This document shows, one piece after another, positions 1 to 5,692 of a stretch of DNA of 5,692 nt. The translations under genes and the position numbers were made by a program. The notes beneath the pieces are model-generated. The model did not search any database, was not told the origin of the DNA, and saw only the letters and a list, made by a program, of their open reading frames with translations. The stretch lies in the NCBI GenBank assembly GCA_017556885.1, contig JAFYLV010000012.1:1-5692 (forward strand), read 5' to 3'. Every line of letters starts with the position of its first letter. Within the stretch, counting starts at the first letter, position 1. This DNA is from Clostridia bacterium (GTDB taxonomy: Bacteria > Bacillota > Clostridia > Oscillospirales > QAMX01).

Positions 1-1170
1 ACGGAAGAAGGACTGCAGAGAGTAAACGGTACCTTCCTCACGGGTGCCGAACTTCCACTCGTTGTAGTCGATGGCATCGCCCATCATGGCCCAGGAAACG
101 GTAGAGTAAATACCCAGGCCGAGGGAATCAACAAGCTGGTATACAATGTAGATGATCAGATCCAGGCCGGTGTTGTTCGGGAGAACGATGAAGAGACCGA
201 GACCGGCAACGAGGGAGCAGATCGAACCGAAGGTCGCAAGCTCCTTCTTACCGAACTTTGCGACGGCCTTACGGGCAAGGGGCGTAAAGACAACGATGGG
301 GATCATAGCAAAGAGCTGAACAATACCGGAGATCTGTACATTCTTAAAATAAGACTGGAAGATAACGGTAACGGCCGTGGCTGCACCCTGCATACCGATG
401 AACATACCCATCGCGGCAATGGTAGCACCGACGGCGGGACGGTTTTTGATGAAGTTTCCGAAAGCTTTGAACACGTTGAACTTCGGTGCCTCTTCGGAGA
501 GGGCAACATTGGTATCCACACGGATCTCGGTGTTACGGATCATGAACTGGAAGCAGATGAAGCCAAGAGCGCCCATGATGAGTGCAGCGATAACGACGCG
601 CTCACCGACGAGGTTATTCTCGGAATCGTAAATGATGAAGGGCAGGATGACCATGGGAAGCATGTTGCCGAAGATCGAGCCAACGGAACGCCATGCGGAC
701 AAAGATGCGCGGTCCTTAACATCATCGGAAATAAGCGAAAGCAGAGAACCGTAGGGAACGTTTGCAACGGTGTAGAAAGCATCCCAAACAACGTAACCGG
801 CAATGAAGATGATGGCCTTTGCCCAAACGGGAGCATTGGGGAACGGCAGGAAGCAGCAGGCACCGCCGACGATCAGACCGATGGAACCGGCCCAGATGTA
901 GGAAAGGAACTTGTTTCTCTTGTACTTACGGCGGTCGGAGTCAACGATCGAACCGATGAGAGGATCGTTGATGGCATCCCAAACCTGAACAACAATGAGC
1001 AGGAGCGCATACCAAAGATCCATTCCCATAAACTGCGTCCAGAAGATGGACATGGTGCCCTTGAGCGCAAAGCTCATATTGCAGCCAAGATCACCGGCGG
1101 CATAGGCAATACAATCGCGCATGCCAAACTTTCTGACGGACTTCGCTTCCGTCTTCACCTGATTTTCCAT
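1..1170 (-). CDS. GPH-family (MelB-like) sugar:cation symporter, C-terminus off left edge
   Basis: The gene reads on the minus strand from an ATG at 1170 and stays open for 390 codons to the window edge; the family is usually about 450-480 residues, so some 60-90 residues are missing. It is a polytopic inner-membrane protein. The family signature WDAINDP lies at residues 64-70; Asp65 and Asp69 match the cation/sugar-binding Asp pair of helix II in MelB (Asp55/Asp59). DRRKYKRNK (79-87) is the cytoplasmic loop after it, and NVPYGSL (137-143) and DDVKDRASLSAWRS (149-162) are further GPH landmarks. DAIDYNEWKFGTREEGTVYS (365-384) leads into the helix carrying MelB Lys377, and the window stops about where that residue would fall. 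The family imports glycosides, pentosides or hexuronides with Na+ or H+; the substrate here is not readable. It diverges from the AraC gene, a likely regulator. Lys codons are 16 AAG to 2 AAA, unlike the central operon. Family assignment is firm. Confidence 0.93.
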   Translation of the reverse strand, partial: MENQVKTEAKSVRKFGMRDCIAYAAGDLGCNMSFALKGTMSIFWTQFMGMDLWYALLLIVVQVWDAINDPLIGSIVDSDRRKYKRNKFLSYIWAGSIGLIVGGACCFLPFPNAPVWAKAIIFIAGYVVWDAFYTVANVPYGSLLSLISDDVKDRASLSAWRSVGSIFGNMLPMVILPFIIYDSENNLVGERVVIAALIMGALGFICFQFMIRNTEIRVDTNVALSEEAPKFNVFKAFGNFIKNRPAVGATIAAMGMFIGMQGAATAVTVIFQSYFKNVQISGIVQLFAMIPIVVFTPLARKAVAKFGKKELATFGSICSLVAGLGLFIVLPNNTGLDLIIYIVYQLVDSLGLGIYSTVSWAMMGDAIDYNEWKFGTREEGTVYSLQSFFR

Positions 1171-1179
1171 GTCAGAATT

Positions 1180-1184
1180 CCTCG
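1180..1184 (-). promoter_or_regulatory. Ribosome binding site that fixes the GPH start
   Basis: On the minus strand CGAGG lies 9 bases before the ATG at 1170. A second in-frame ATG exists at 1194, nine codons upstream (MKETRNSD extension), but it is preceded by an AT-rich stretch with no Shine-Dalgarno match. The 1170 start also gives the usual short N-terminus for this family, so it is preferred. Confidence 0.6.
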
Positions 1185-1223
1185 TTTCTTTCATTTTTAA
1201 GACTTGCAAATTGTGACAAGGTA

Positions 1224-1235
1224 ACTTATATAAGT
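1224..1235. repeat. 12-base perfect palindrome ACTTATATAAGT, possible operator
   Basis: The sequence equals its own reverse complement over 12 bases and lies 54 bases upstream of the GPH start codon. It sits 4 bases from TTGTGACAA (1211-1219), itself a palindrome around a central G. Both lie between any plausible GPH promoter and its start, a typical operator position. AT-rich palindromes of this length can arise by chance in such DNA, so the regulatory role is an inference. Confidence 0.35.
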
Positions 1236-1268
1236 ATAAAACATTGCACCTATTTTTAGTGAGTAATA

Positions 1269-1297
1269 TTTATACCAATACTTGTAATTTCTTTACA
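1269..1297 (-). promoter_or_regulatory. Weak candidate promoter for the GPH gene
   Basis: On the minus strand an extended -10 of the form TGGTATAAA occupies 1269-1277, with only a poor -35 (TGTAAA at 1292-1297) 17 bases upstream. It would give a leader of roughly 90 bases that contains both palindromes. A poor -35 would suit an activator-dependent promoter, as expected if the neighbouring AraC protein acts here. A rival -10, TATACT at 1233-1238, overlaps the 12-base palindrome but also lacks a -35. Confidence 0.25.
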
Positions 1298-1321
1298 TTA
1301 GTTTCTGTTTTTCTGTTGCGC

Positions 1322-1349
1322 CTGACCAATTTCTATGATACAGTATATA
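1322..1349 (+). promoter_or_regulatory. Candidate sigma-A promoter for the AraC operon
   Basis: CTGACC (1322-1327, four of six bases of TTGACA) is followed after 16 bases by TATATA (1344-1349, four of six of TATAAT). Transcription would begin near 1356 and give a leader of about 40 bases before the ATG at 1397. The match is moderate; an alternative -10, TATGAT at 1334-1339, lacks a convincing -35. A promoter somewhere here is required by the layout, but its exact place is uncertain. Confidence 0.35.
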
Positions 1350-1396
1350 CACATGTCAAACACTTTACACAAATATCCGATCGGGAGGCGATATAG

Positions 1397-2641
1397 ATGT
1401 TCTATCGGGGTGAACTTGAGTTTCTGCAGGATACGCTTTCCCGCACTCGTGTACCCGTACTCAGGACGAATATGCAAGCTACCGTCGCCGATGTAATCGC
1501 CCCCACATTTTCCGGTTTTTTATCGGAACACCCTGCCTTTAGCATGACAATCGGCGATTATCTGGGAAGACTCGAGCAAAATACGCTCTATCGTTCCACC
1601 GACCTGCTGCACTTTAGCTACATCTATTTTTTACTGCCGGCCGTAACCGAGCAAAATCTGTTATTTATCGGTCCCTTTGTCTCGGAGCAGCAAACCGAAG
1701 GAGAAATTCTTTCTATCGCGGAATCTGCGGGCATTTCCCCAAGAATGCATAAGCCTTTTCAGGACTTCTATGCAAGCATTAACTATATTCCCCAATCCAG
1801 TCCGATTCTATTGATGATCGAAGTATTTTGCGATCGAATCTGGGGCAAAGGCAACTATGTACGACTTGATGCTGCGCCGGACAGTCGACTGTTATTCTCA
1901 AATTTGTCAGCTAAAAATGCCGATGAAATTGACGCATCCCTCGTTGATGCAATGGTGGTCGATCAGCGTTATGCCTTTGAAAATGAACTTCTGCAGGCAG
2001 TATCGCTTGGACAGACGCACCGGATCGAACATCTCATGGACAAGATCGAACCGAAGGCCTTTGAGAGCCGCACGCAGGATCCTCTCCGCAATATGAAGAA
2101 CTACTGTATTATCATGAATACCCTTTTCCGCAAAGCTGCGGAGAAGGGCGGTGTGCATCCGTATCATCTGCATCGAATATCAACAAACTTTGCCACGGAA
2201 ATTGAACAGTGTGAAGTACTTTCGAACGCAACCGAATTGATGCGCAGTATTTTCAGAACATATACGCGGCTTGTTCGAACCTATTCGTCCGTCAACTGCT
2301 GCGAGCATGTGCGCCGCGCTTTGCTCACCATCGAGTCCAACGTGTCCTCTTCTCTATCGCTTGTACAGATTGCAGATTCCCTGCAGATCACTCCGACGCA
2401 TCTTGCTCGAATCTTTCATAGGGACACCGGGAAAACCGTTATTGAATATATTCACGAATGCCGGATCCGTCAAGCAAAGCATCTGCTGCAAACTACGGCA
2501 CTTCAGATTCAGACCGTCGCACAGCACTGCGGCATGATTGACGTGCAGTATTTCTCAAAGCTTTTTAAAGCTCATACCGGCATAACGCCACGTCAGTACC
2601 GGGAACAAACCCAAAGCAGAAGAAAGGAACCTCGAGCATGA
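1397..2641 (+). CDS. AraC-family transcriptional regulator with large N-terminal sensor region
   Basis: This 414-residue cytoplasmic DNA-binding protein starts at an ATG preceded by GGGAGG (1383-1388) at 8 bases. The C-terminal AraC/XylS domain spans about residues 300-403 and has two helix-turn-helix units: LSLVQIADSLQITPTHLARI (320-339), and QTVAQHCGM...QYFSKLFKAHTGITPRQYR (372-402), which carries the family hallmark. A middle block (about 190-296) contains RNMKNYCIIMNTLFRKAAEKGG (231-252) and VHPYHLHRIS (253-262), a region shared by many clostridial AraC regulators, including those related to the YSIRK-targeted type. Residues 1-180 have no motif I can name and probably sense a ligand or interact with a partner. 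Its stop overlaps the next start (ATGA, 2638-2641). It probably controls its own operon, the divergent GPH gene, or both. Family is sure; effector and targets are unknown. Confidence 0.93.
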   Translation: MFYRGELEFLQDTLSRTRVPVLRTNMQATVADVIAPTFSGFLSEHPAFSMTIGDYLGRLEQNTLYRSTDLLHFSYIYFLLPAVTEQNLLFIGPFVSEQQTEGEILSIAESAGISPRMHKPFQDFYASINYIPQSSPILLMIEVFCDRIWGKGNYVRLDAAPDSRLLFSNLSAKNADEIDASLVDAMVVDQRYAFENELLQAVSLGQTHRIEHLMDKIEPKAFESRTQDPLRNMKNYCIIMNTLFRKAAEKGGVHPYHLHRISTNFATEIEQCEVLSNATELMRSIFRTYTRLVRTYSSVNCCEHVRRALLTIESNVSSSLSLVQIADSLQITPTHLARIFHRDTGKTVIEYIHECRIRQAKHLLQTTALQIQTVAQHCGMIDVQYFSKLFKAHTGITPRQYREQTQSRRKEPRA

Positions 2642-3522
2642 AAGCCTTCGAAAAACATCCGGGGATCGCGCTTACGATCGGAATCCTCGGCATATCACTC
2701 TCCTCTATTTTTGTTCGCTACTCCTCTGCACCATCCGCCGTCACGGCATTCTGGCGTCTCTTCCTGACAGTTTTACTTATGACACCGATGACGCTTTTAT
2801 CAGCGGACATACGTAAAGCGTTTAAAGGTACAACAAGAAAGGACTTGCTGCTTTCGGCAGTAAGCGGATTCTTTCTTGCGGTACACTTTGTGCTGTGGTT
2901 TGAATCGCTGAAACTTACCAGCGTCGCAAGTTCCACCACGATTGTCTGCACGGAAGTTATTTGGGTTGCGCTCGGTTTCTGCATCTTTTTGAAAGGACGT
3001 ATTCCCATTGCCGCCATTGGTGCAATTTTGATCACCCTCTGCGGCTCGGTGCTCATTGCATTTGCAGATTCCGCCGCCGGTTCCAACCTTTCCGGCGATA
3101 TTCTCGCTCTTCTTGCAGCGATCTCTGCAGCCGTTTATATGCTGATCGGCCGTGAGGTCCGGAAGCGTGTATCCACTTCCGTATATACCTATGTGGTCTA
3201 TATCGCGTGTTCCGCGGTGCTTTTGATCCTTTGCATCAGCGGTAAAACAAGCCCGGTGCAATACGGCCTATCTCCCGTAATTGTCGGATTCCTGCTGGCG
3301 GTATTTTCTACAATGCTTGGTCATTCTGTTTTTTCCTGGGCGCTGAAGTATTTCACTCCCGCATTTCTTTCAGCGTCAAAACTTTGTGAGCCGGTCGTTG
3401 CTGCCATCCTTGCAGCCATTCTTTTTGGAGAGATCCCCCATTACCTGGTCGTTGTCGGTGGCGTGCTGATCCTTACAGGAGTATTTGCATATTCCATGAT
3501 TGAAAGCAAAAAAGGAGCATAA
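2638..3522 (+). CDS. EamA/DMT-superfamily membrane transporter
   Basis: The 294-residue protein has about ten hydrophobic segments (near 9-27, 33-55, 69-90, 96-118, 121-142, 152-170, 180-202, 209-229, 244-264 and 267-288) arranged as two EamA repeats, roughly 9-141 and 152-286. The second repeat ends with the typical EPV...FGE pattern (251-265, LCEPVVAAILAAILFGE region), and the first holds the equivalent STTIVCTEVIWVALG stretch (99-113). It is full length for the family. The start codon lies inside the regulator's end; AAAGGA (2623-2628) sits 9 bases upstream. Members of this superfamily export or exchange small metabolites such as amino acids, purines or drugs, and sequence alone does not give the substrate. 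Co-transcription with a peptidase makes an amino acid or small peptide plausible, but that is only inference. Confidence 0.92.
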   Translation: MKAFEKHPGIALTIGILGISLSSIFVRYSSAPSAVTAFWRLFLTVLLMTPMTLLSADIRKAFKGTTRKDLLLSAVSGFFLAVHFVLWFESLKLTSVASSTTIVCTEVIWVALGFCIFLKGRIPIAAIGAILITLCGSVLIAFADSAAGSNLSGDILALLAAISAAVYMLIGREVRKRVSTSVYTYVVYIACSAVLLILCISGKTSPVQYGLSPVIVGFLLAVFSTMLGHSVFSWALKYFTPAFLSASKLCEPVVAAILAAILFGEIPHYLVVVGGVLILTGVFAYSMIESKKGA

Positions 3523-3524
3523 AA

Positions 3525-4601
3525 ATGAAGATCCTTTGTGACCATCCGGGCGGAAACATTATTGTGTATACCATAGATTATACAAATGCTTGCATTAAAG
3601 TGAATCTTTCTCAGGATCTGCGCGGCACGGCAAACTGGTGGTTTTATTGGAATTTCCGAATCGTAGATTGTCCTGTCGGACGTGTCCACTTTTCATTTCA
3701 AAATCGGAAGGTTATCTCGCCTCACGGTGTTGCTACCTCCACCGACGGAATTGAATGGACATGGACAGAATCCAACGGATTTATCGACCACATGAACTTT
3801 ACCTATGATTTTACCGGGGAGACGGTGCGTTATTTTTCATTCTGCATTCCCTATCAGGTTTCAGATTATGAGCAGTTTATTCTGAAATTGCATGACAAAC
3901 CGATCAAAACGGGAATTCTTACCCATAGTGAGAAAGGACGTCAAGTGCCTCTGCTGACCTTTGGCGGAGGTGCTCGCGCCGTCATCCTTACAGCACGTCA
4001 CCACTGCTGTGAAGCAACGGGATCTTACGCATTGGAAGGTTTCATCCGCGAAGTACTTGCAAAGCCGGATGAATATTCCAATTACCGCTTTTTTGTAATT
4101 CCATTCGTAGATATTGACGGTGTAGAAGAAGGCGATCAGGGAAAGGATCGCATCCCGCATGACCACAACCGGGATTACGGGGAAGATTCCATCTATGCTG
4201 CGACGCGAGCGATCCGCGAGTTATGTCAGCATCTCGACGTTGCAGCAGCTATTGACTTTCACTCACCCTGGTGCTGGGGTGGCGGTGACGATTTTCCTCA
4301 TCTGCATCTCGGCCCTGCGGTCGGAGATGATCCGGATCTCCAGAAGCACTTTTCTGACCGTCTTCACGAGATATCAAAGACGATTCCTTACGACGATACG
4401 TACATCTCCCATTACGGAAGTCCGTATAACAAGGAAGGTGCGCCGGCATTTAAAAACTGGTTTGCATTAAAAAAAGGAGTTCCGCTGGCCTTGACCGTCG
4501 AAACTCCTTATTCCGGGGCTCTTCCCCGGGGTTATTCAAAAGAAGATATGCGCGCTTTCGGTGCGTGTGTTGCACGCGCGATGAAAATAACCTTAGATTA
4601 A
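3525..4601 (+). CDS. M14-family zinc carboxypeptidase-like protein (cytosolic-carboxypeptidase type)
   Basis: The 358-residue protein has no signal peptide or membrane segment, so it is probably cytoplasmic. Residues about 1-120 form a beta-rich N-terminal domain like that before the catalytic domain in cytosolic carboxypeptidases (WWFYWNFR at 38-45, GVATSTDGIEWTW at 68-80). The catalytic domain follows. Zinc ligands are read as His160 and Glu163 in RHHCCEATGSY (158-168) and His246 in AIDFHSPW (242-249). HNRDY (214-218) supplies Asn215-Arg216, matching Asn144-Arg145 of carboxypeptidase A, and Glu326 in TVETPYS (324-330) matches catalytic Glu270. DGVEEGDQGKDR (198-209) is a bacterial version of the NPDG region. 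All key residues are present, so it should be active. It starts 2 bases after the EamA stop, with AAGGAG (3512-3517) inside that gene's end. Substrate unknown: C-terminal or side-chain Glu trimming, or muropeptide cleavage, are family possibilities. Confidence 0.9.
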   Translation: MKILCDHPGGNIIVYTIDYTNACIKVNLSQDLRGTANWWFYWNFRIVDCPVGRVHFSFQNRKVISPHGVATSTDGIEWTWTESNGFIDHMNFTYDFTGETVRYFSFCIPYQVSDYEQFILKLHDKPIKTGILTHSEKGRQVPLLTFGGGARAVILTARHHCCEATGSYALEGFIREVLAKPDEYSNYRFFVIPFVDIDGVEEGDQGKDRIPHDHNRDYGEDSIYAATRAIRELCQHLDVAAAIDFHSPWCWGGGDDFPHLHLGPAVGDDPDLQKHFSDRLHEISKTIPYDDTYISHYGSPYNKEGAPAFKNWFALKKGVPLALTVETPYSGALPRGYSKEDMRAFGACVARAMKITLD

Positions 4602-4616
4602 TTCATCTTCGGTTAT
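4587..4616. terminator. Weak inverted repeat across the convergent stop codons, possible bidirectional terminator
   Basis: ATAACC (4587-4592) pairs with GGTTAT (4611-4616), and inside it AGAT (4595-4598) pairs with ATCT (4605-4608) around a 6-base loop, with a 2x2 mismatch between the stems. The structure is centred on the two facing stop codons (4599-4601 and 4603-4605). On the minus strand the stem is followed by TTT then C; on the plus strand there is no T-run. With only two G:C pairs in the main stem it would be a poor intrinsic terminator, so this is tentative. Confidence 0.22.
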
Positions 4617-5340
4617 CACGCCGTCCGAAAATTGAAAGAACGTAGAGCGCAAACCGCAGGAAATAGACAAGGGATGTCAGCAACGAAGCAAGATATGTCA
4701 TTGCCGCCGCCGTCAGAACTTTCCTGGCTCCGGGCATCTCATCCGTCGTGAGAATTCCTTCCTCAAGCAGCATCTCTCCTGCCCTGTGGCTGGCATTGAG
4801 CTCCACAGGCAGGGTGACCAGGGCAAACAAAAAGGAACCGCCATAGAGAATGACACCGATCATGGCCACAGTAAAGCCAAGATCCGCATTCGAAGAAACG
4901 GACATATACTCAAGAACCAGACCGACCAATACCAGCGGCATTGCCAGCATGGAACCAAAATTAACGACCGGAACCAGGGCGGTTCGCACCCTATAGAACA
5001 AATATCCGTCCTGATGCTGCATAACATGCCCCATCTCGTGGGCGGCAACGGCAACCGCAGCAACAGAGACACTGTCATGCGTTGAGTCCGAAAGATTGAT
5101 CACCGACTTGGTCGGATGGTAGTGATCGGACAGTTTTCCGGATACGCGGCCAATGGCAATGCCGCGCACACCGTTGCGCACCATCAAGCGCCGGACGGTC
5201 TCCGCACCGCTGATACCGGTATGGGTGCGCACCCGGTCGTATTTTGCGAAGGTGGTGTTCACACGGGCAGAAGCAATCGCTGCAAACACCGCACAAATAA
5301 GAATAGCCGGAAGAAACCAGATATAATCGTAAAGATACAT
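4603..5340 (-). CDS. yugP: YugP-type membrane zinc metallopeptidase
   Basis: The 245-residue protein begins at an ATG with GAGGAG (5347-5352 on the minus strand) 6 bases before it. Residues 7-25 form an N-terminal membrane anchor. The conserved YugP/Zn_peptidase_2 core follows: SDHYHPTKSVINLS (71-84), then AAVAVAAHEMGHVMQH (94-109), whose HEMGH (101-105) gives two zinc-binding His and the catalytic Glu. LPVELNAS (177-184) offers Glu180 as the probable third ligand. Further hydrophobic segments lie near 121-145, 154-178 and 210-236. Length fits the family (about 220-245). YugP-like proteins are widespread in Bacillota; their substrates are poorly defined, with membrane-protein quality control the usual suggestion. 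The gene lies 20 bases after the glycosidase stop on the same strand, so read-through transcription is likely. The symbol is by family resemblance, not a proven orthologue. Confidence 0.9.
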   Translation of the reverse strand: MYLYDYIWFLPAILICAVFAAIASARVNTTFAKYDRVRTHTGISGAETVRRLMVRNGVRGIAIGRVSGKLSDHYHPTKSVINLSDSTHDSVSVAAVAVAAHEMGHVMQHQDGYLFYRVRTALVPVVNFGSMLAMPLVLVGLVLEYMSVSSNADLGFTVAMIGVILYGGSFLFALVTLPVELNASHRAGEMLLEEGILTTDEMPGARKVLTAAAMTYLASLLTSLVYFLRFALYVLSIFGRRDNRR

Positions 5341-5360
5341 AGAAATCTCCTCTTATCGGG

Positions 5361-5692
5361 CTAACGAAGGGTATAGCCGAGGGCATCCAGCCAAATGAGC
5401 ACATGGGACGCAAAACCATGATTGCAGCTTGCATAATCCCCATCATTCTCCCAAAGTGTTCCCGTTCTGAGGGCCATATAATCAAAATAACCGCGAATAT
5501 TCTGTTCAAGTGACTCGTACTCGCCTTCGCGCATAAGGAGCTCACAGCGAAGATAATTACCTACAAAGGCATTGGCAAAATAAACGTTATCCCATTTGTT
5601 CGTTTTCTTACGGTCGGGGCCGAAATCGCGGATCAATGTCTTCCACAGTTCCGCATCCTCTGCAGGGGTTGCAACACCGGAGAAAAACGCAT
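5361..5692 (-). CDS. Glycoside hydrolase fragment, GH78/alpha-L-rhamnosidase-like C-terminal end
   Basis: Only the last 109 residues and the TAG stop (5361-5363) are visible; the gene continues off the right edge, with no start in view. The reading frame is open to the edge, so the TTG at 5634-5636 is an internal codon, not a start. The visible part begins AFFSGVATPAEDAELWKTL and contains YFANAFVGNYLRCELL (about residues 37-52), GYFDYMALRTGTLWEN (about 66-81) and DYASCNHGFASHVLIWL (about 84-100). The TGTLWE...SCNHGFASH pattern is typical of the end of the (alpha/alpha)6 catalytic barrel in GH78 alpha-L-rhamnosidases and relatives. The protein stops about ten residues after this, without the beta-sandwich domain that commonly ends GH78 enzymes. 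A related six-hairpin glycosidase family is possible. The yugP-like gene follows after 20 bases. Confidence 0.62.
   Translation of the reverse strand, partial: AFFSGVATPAEDAELWKTLIRDFGPDRKKTNKWDNVYFANAFVGNYLRCELLMREGEYESLEQNIRGYFDYMALRTGTLWENDGDYASCNHGFASHVLIWLDALGYTLR

Larger units (their letters stand above)
1171..1396. promoter_or_regulatory. Divergent intergenic control region between GPH and AraC genes
   Basis: This AT-rich stretch of about 0.23 kb separates two divergent genes and must hold both promoters. It contains a 9-base odd palindrome TTGTGACAA (1211-1219), a 12-base perfect palindrome ACTTATATAAGT (1224-1235), and a direct repeat ACTTG(C/T)AA(A/T)TT at 1202-1212 and 1280-1290 whose starts are 78 bases apart. 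TTTACA also occurs twice (1292-1297, 1364-1369). No catabolite-repression (cre) box with a central CG was found. No small gene or RNA is evident. Confidence 0.7.

Noticed and set aside
540..863. 107-codon minus-strand open frame inside the GPH gene
   Set aside because: It is a shifted frame of the GPH coding sequence, Ser/Pro/Leu-rich with no recognisable motif, while the GPH frame carries clear family signatures.
1171..1194. Upstream in-frame ATG (1194) as the GPH start
   Set aside because: It has no Shine-Dalgarno sequence, whereas the ATG at 1170 has CGAGG at a 9-base spacing.
1354..1369. TGTCAAACACTTTACA as a catabolite-repression (cre) site
   Set aside because: It lacks the central CG and the length is off by two bases from the cre consensus.
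2800..3261. 153-codon open frame on the minus strand opposite the EamA gene
   Set aside because: It lies wholly inside a well-supported EamA gene; its translation is low in hydrophobic pattern, has no domain motif, and there is no convincing ribosome site.
5075..5545. 156-codon minus-strand open frame spanning the end of the glycosidase and the start of yugP
   Set aside because: It is out of frame with both genes, which each show family motifs in their own frames, and its translation has no coherent features.
5361..5636. A separate 91-codon gene starting with TTG at 5634-5636
   Set aside because: The frame continues upstream to the window edge with sequence that fits the same glycosidase, so the TTG is an internal Leu codon.

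Overview
The window looks like a chromosomal segment of a mid-GC Bacillota bacterium, most likely a gut-type clostridium. The reasons are strong GGGAGG/AAGGAG-type ribosome sites, a YugP-type membrane zinc protease, a large Bacillota-style AraC regulator and a GPH sugar transporter. I cannot name a species. There are six protein genes, two of them cut by the window edges. I saw no RNA gene, mobile element or CRISPR array.

Left (1-1170, minus): most of a MelB-like GPH (glycoside-pentoside-hexuronide) sugar:cation symporter whose C-terminus lies beyond the left edge. Then comes an AT-rich divergent control region of about 0.2 kb (1171-1396) with two short palindromes and a spaced direct repeat.

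Centre (1397-4601, plus): a tightly packed operon of an AraC-family regulator, an EamA/DMT membrane transporter and an M14 zinc carboxypeptidase-like protein. The first junction is an ATGA stop/start overlap and the second is a 2-base gap, so the three are almost certainly co-transcribed and probably translationally coupled.

Right (4603-5692, minus): the 3' end of a GH78-like (alpha-L-rhamnosidase-type) glycosidase, then 20 bases later a yugP-like membrane zinc protease. The protease stop codon faces the M14 stop codon with one base between them, and a weak inverted repeat is centred there.

How they may fit together (inference): the outer genes point to uptake and cleavage of plant or host glycosides. 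The central operon is a self-contained regulator, transporter and peptidase unit whose substrate is not evident from sequence. It is the best candidate here for an undescribed small system, although each component belongs to a known family.
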